DNA from: Paenibacillus abyssi
GTDB lineage: Bacteria > Bacillota > Bacilli > Paenibacillales > Paenibacillaceae
Length of the DNA: 64,000 bases
NCBI RefSeq assembly: GCF_014640295.1
Contig: NZ_BMGR01000018.1
Coordinates: 1 to 64,000, forward strand
Direction of reading: 5' to 3'
The position numbers were made by a program, and so were the translations under genes. The notes under the pieces are model-generated. The model worked only from the letters and a program-made list of their open reading frames with translations. It was not told the origin of the DNA and ran no database searches. Shown here in pieces: positions 61,704-64,000 of the stretch. Every line of letters begins with the position of its first letter. Position 1 is the stretch's first letter.

Positions 61704-62924
61704 ATGGAGTTGAATCGTAAGCCGGAGGCCGTCACGGCCGGGACGCCGGCGGGCTTCTTTCAAGAGGCAAGGACGCTAATCAAAGAAAATATCCGTGAAT
61801 ACGGCATGTACATCGCTTTGTTCGTCATCATGATTACCTTCACGATAATGACGGACGGACTGTTCATGTCTTCCCGTAACATAAGCAATCTGCTGGATGC
61901 GACAGGATATATTGCCGTGCTCGCGGTCGGTATGACACTTGTCATCGTCATCCGGCAAATCGATTTGTCCGTCGGCTTCGCGGCCGGTTTCCTGGGCGCC
62001 ATTGCGGCGATCTTGCTTACGCAGGCGGGCGTCTCCATGTATATCACCATTCCGATTATACTCGTGCTCGGCGCTGTACTTGGACTGATCAACGGGGTAC
62101 TCATCGCCAAGATCGGCATTCCGTCCTTCGTGGCGACATTGGCGGGGATGCTCGTGTTCCGCGGCGCTTTACTGCAAATTACTGAAAAAACCGGCACGAT
62201 TATTATTAAGGATGAACATTTTAACGCGATCGGTAACGGGTTTATTCCCTCTATTGTTGAAGTGAACGGGCTGCATTTGCTTTCATTGGTGTTGGGCTTG
62301 TTATGCATCGTGCTTTACGTTCTGAGTGAAATTTCAACCCGCCGCAATAAACTGAAATACGAATTCGAGGTCATTTCCAAACCGATTTTCGCGTTGAAGC
62401 TGGTGTTCGTATCTGCAATAATTGCCTATATTACTTGGATTCTCGCCCAATACAACGGTTTCTCTTGGACGGTCGTCATTATGCTTCTTGTGGTCGTCGT
62501 TTATCATTTCTTGACGACCAGGACGGTTCTCGGGCGGCATATTTACGCCGTGGGCAGCAACCCGGAAGCGGCTCACCTGAGCGGAATCAATGTCAAAAAG
62601 ATCACGTACATCGTGTTCGGCTCGATGGGGATGCTCGCCGCGCTTTCAGGCATATTGTTCACGTCCCGCCTCCAATCTGCTACCACGACTGCGGGCACGC
62701 TGTTTGAGCTTGACGCGATTGCCGCAGCGTATATCGGCGGCGTTTCCTCCGCGGGCGGGGTCGGCAAAGTGACGGGCGCCATCATCGGTGCGATCGTCAT
62801 GGCTTCTCTGTCGAGCGGCATGAATCTGCTGGGCGTCGGGATTTCGTACCAGTATATGATTCGCGGGGGCGTATTGGCGGCGGCGGTCATTTTCGACGTC
62901 ATGACACGCAAGAAGAGAGGGTAA
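61704..62924 (+). CDS. mmsB: Monosaccharide ABC transporter permease (MmsB/GguB)
   Basis: A 406-residue membrane protein with about 10-12 hydrophobic segments, belonging to the ribose/xylose permease family (BPD_transp_2). Typical phrases are DLSVGFAAGFLGAIAA, GIPSFVATLAGMLVFRGALL, GRHIYAVGSNPEAAHLSGINV and DAIAAAYIGGVSSAGGVG. The length and the long cytoplasmic insertion around residue 210 fit the multiple-monosaccharide (GguB) branch. GGAGG precedes the ATG. It is the last gene of the operon. Confidence 0.92.
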   Translation: MELNRKPEAVTAGTPAGFFQEARTLIKENIREYGMYIALFVIMITFTIMTDGLFMSSRNISNLLDATGYIAVLAVGMTLVIVIRQIDLSVGFAAGFLGAIAAILLTQAGVSMYITIPIILVLGAVLGLINGVLIAKIGIPSFVATLAGMLVFRGALLQITEKTGTIIIKDEHFNAIGNGFIPSIVEVNGLHLLSLVLGLLCIVLYVLSEISTRRNKLKYEFEVISKPIFALKLVFVSAIIAYITWILAQYNGFSWTVVIMLLVVVVYHFLTTRTVLGRHIYAVGSNPEAAHLSGINVKKITYIVFGSMGMLAALSGILFTSRLQSATTTAGTLFELDAIAAAYIGGVSSAGGVGKVTGAIIGAIVMASLSSGMNLLGVGISYQYMIRGGVLAAAVIFDVMTRKKRG

Positions 62925-63142
62925 TAGGAAAGGCGGTTAAATTTGATAATCGTCATTAAAAAGCAGCAGATTTCTAAAAAATTACGAGTTTTTACGTAAA
63001 TATAATTCCTGTCCATATAGGGACATTAATAAAATACAGGATGATTTTCATGGTGACTTAAACACCTGCTGTATGAAATGCGGCAGTGATAAGCTTGAGC
63101 ATATTGATGCGTATCAAATCTGAGTTTTCAGGTTCGACTGCG

Positions 63143-63174
63143 CCGCCTCCACGATTTATTGGGGGCGGTTTTTT
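63143..63174 (+). terminator. Terminator downstream of the sugar transporter operon
   Basis: CCGCCTCC (63143-63150) pairs with GGGGGCGG (with T-G pairs), followed by six T. Confidence 0.75.
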
Positions 63175-63351
63175 CATGTCTTCTCACTTTCTCAATGTGA
63201 TATGATATGGCTATCAATCTATTTCTATGATTTGTTTCTGCCACGCGGCCTTATACGATTGAAAGAGCACTAGGAGGATGCAATTTTACGGGTTAAAATA
63301 GTTATGAGTAATAATGATCGGTAGCGTCAATTTTTGTGTAAGGCGGCAGGA

Positions 63352-63374
63352 ATATCCATCGTGACGATGGATAT
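63352..63374. repeat. Perfect short palindrome
   Basis: ATATCCATCG-TGA-CGATGGATAT, a 10-bp stem with a 3-base loop and no T tract. It may be an operator or RNA hairpin of unknown role. Confidence 0.5.
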
Positions 63375-63698
63375 GAGCTTATGTTTTGAATGTTCTGACG
63401 AATATTTGCGTGGGAGGCGACGATTACGGCAGCGAAGAGGACTGATTGAACGTAGATGGATGCGCCTATCGATGAGCTAGGCTTGTGTTTGTGCCTTAGG
63501 CTTTCTTAGTTTCTTGCGGAAGATCAATTTACGACTACTTTATAATCAACATACGACGTTTTACTGCCTTTTTTCCCTATCTATACTTGAATGAGCATTT
63601 TGATTCCGGGGTGCTTTTCTTTGCATGTCCCCAATTGCCGGTAACATTGTTATTCATAATCATTTATATTCTGAAATGAGAGGAGGGGATGTGATCGA

Positions 63699-64000
63699 AT
63701 GAAAAGTATACACAGCCGGCTTCTTTTATTGCTTCTTATATTTATCATTATCCCCTATTTTATTTCGGTTGTCCTTATTTACTGGCAAACCAAATCGAAC
63801 GTTGAACGGATGGAATTGAAAAACAGCAGCGAGCAATTGCAAAAGACGAGCGAGGAATTGGAGCAATATTTTCAGGAAATGATCGATCTGCCGCTGATTC
63901 TATACCGGAATCCCGAATTGTTCCGGGTGTTTGAACGAGGCTTTGAAGACTCCATCTATGTTAATCAGATCGCCATCGACAAAGGAATGAAGACATTCTA
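63699..64000 (+). CDS. Sensor histidine kinase N-terminus (YesM-like, 3' partial)
   Basis: The window ends inside this gene; 100 residues are visible. A basic start and one long hydrophobic segment (LLLLLLIFIIIPYFISVVLI) are followed by an extracellular helical region (SSEQLQKTSEELEQYFQEMIDLP). This matches the N-terminal sensory part of YesM-type kinases of Paenibacillus, but the kinase domain itself is not in view. AGGAGGGG lies 11 bases before ATG 63699. It is probably a second carbohydrate-sensing system next to the sugar transporter. Confidence 0.65.
   Translation, partial: MKSIHSRLLLLLLIFIIIPYFISVVLIYWQTKSNVERMELKNSSEQLQKTSEELEQYFQEMIDLPLILYRNPELFRVFERGFEDSIYVNQIAIDKGMKTF

Larger units (their letters stand above)
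62925..63698. other. Long intergenic region before the second sensor kinase
   Basis: About 770 bp with a terminator (63143-63174) and a perfect short palindrome (63352-63374). A small frame near 63070-63121 has a CC..C pattern but no start codon. No complete gene was found. Confidence 0.5.

Noticed and set aside
63070-63121. Small zinc-finger gene
   Set aside because: The frame TCCMKCGSDKLEHIDAYQI ends in a stop, but there is no start codon or ribosome binding site in frame, and only one Cys cluster.
1-64000. CRISPR arrays, rRNA genes, prophage or intact insertion sequence
   Set aside because: No regularly spaced direct repeats, no rRNA sequence, and only truncated IS110 and recombinase remnants were seen.

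Overview
The window looks like a chromosomal segment of a Paenibacillus-like Firmicute (order Bacillales). Supporting this are AGGAGG-type ribosome binding sites with frequent GTG/TTG starts, rho-independent terminators, and genes of Bacillus type (YhaN, YkvI, Xpt, YqzE, YqhG/YqhH). Large YesM/AraC-type two-component systems and an SLH-domain surface protein point the same way. Backbone genes are of medium-high GC. The 18.7-29.9 kb stretch is visibly AT-richer and looks acquired.

Layout. 1-15.5 kb: housekeeping backbone. It holds the end of a YhaN-like ATPase, a YkvI permease, a lipoprotein, xpt, several small proteins (including a TFIIB-type zinc ribbon), a CDF cation transporter, a DedA protein, a stalk-domain protein, tRNA-Leu(CAG), a divergent polysaccharide deacetylase overlapping tail-to-tail with a cell-wall amidase, yqzE, a secreted protein, and the yqhH-yqhG pair. 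15.7-18.4 kb: B12-dependent ribonucleotide reductase nrdJ with a near-perfect NrdR box just downstream of its -10. 18.8-27.7 kb: a defence island with hsdM-hsdS-hsdR, a PC4/YdbC-like gene broken by one TGA, and an OLD-family ATPase/TOPRIM nuclease preceded by a structured leader. 28.1-28.7 kb: a cassette of three tiny ORFs of unknown function.

28.9-40.7 kb is a gene graveyard mixed with live genes. Decayed entries are a histidine phosphatase with an internal deletion, an IS110 transposase with an internal deletion, an Fe-alcohol dehydrogenase fragment, an esterase with a one-base frameshift, and a large serine recombinase remnant. Live entries are a GNAT acetyltransferase, a phospholipase-D-like protein with a helix-hairpin-helix-like segment, a glutathione peroxidase, and a five-gene unit (secreted protein, ABC ATPase, ABC permease, histidine kinase, OmpR-type regulator).

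40.8-50.6 kb: a 7TM sensor protein carrying two different kinase modules plus a receiver, its REC-BTAD partner, and then (after a terminator) a 1.8-kresidue S-layer-type protein with two families of tandem repeats, FN3 and SLH domains. 50.9-53.3 kb: an alpha/beta hydrolase, an aldo/keto reductase and a small membrane protein. 53.5-62.9 kb: a monosaccharide sensing and uptake locus. It has a membrane-anchored sugar-binding protein, a YesM-like kinase, an AraC-type regulator and a XylF-like lipoprotein, followed by a cre-preceded chvE-mmsA-mmsB transporter. The window ends inside a second YesM-like sensor kinase.

The most interesting items are the double-kinase sensor next to the giant surface protein, the OLD nuclease with its leader, the secreted-protein/ABC/two-component unit, and the sugar locus with three binding proteins. 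No CRISPR array, intact transposon or rRNA was seen. All family assignments rest on motif recognition by eye; no database search was run.
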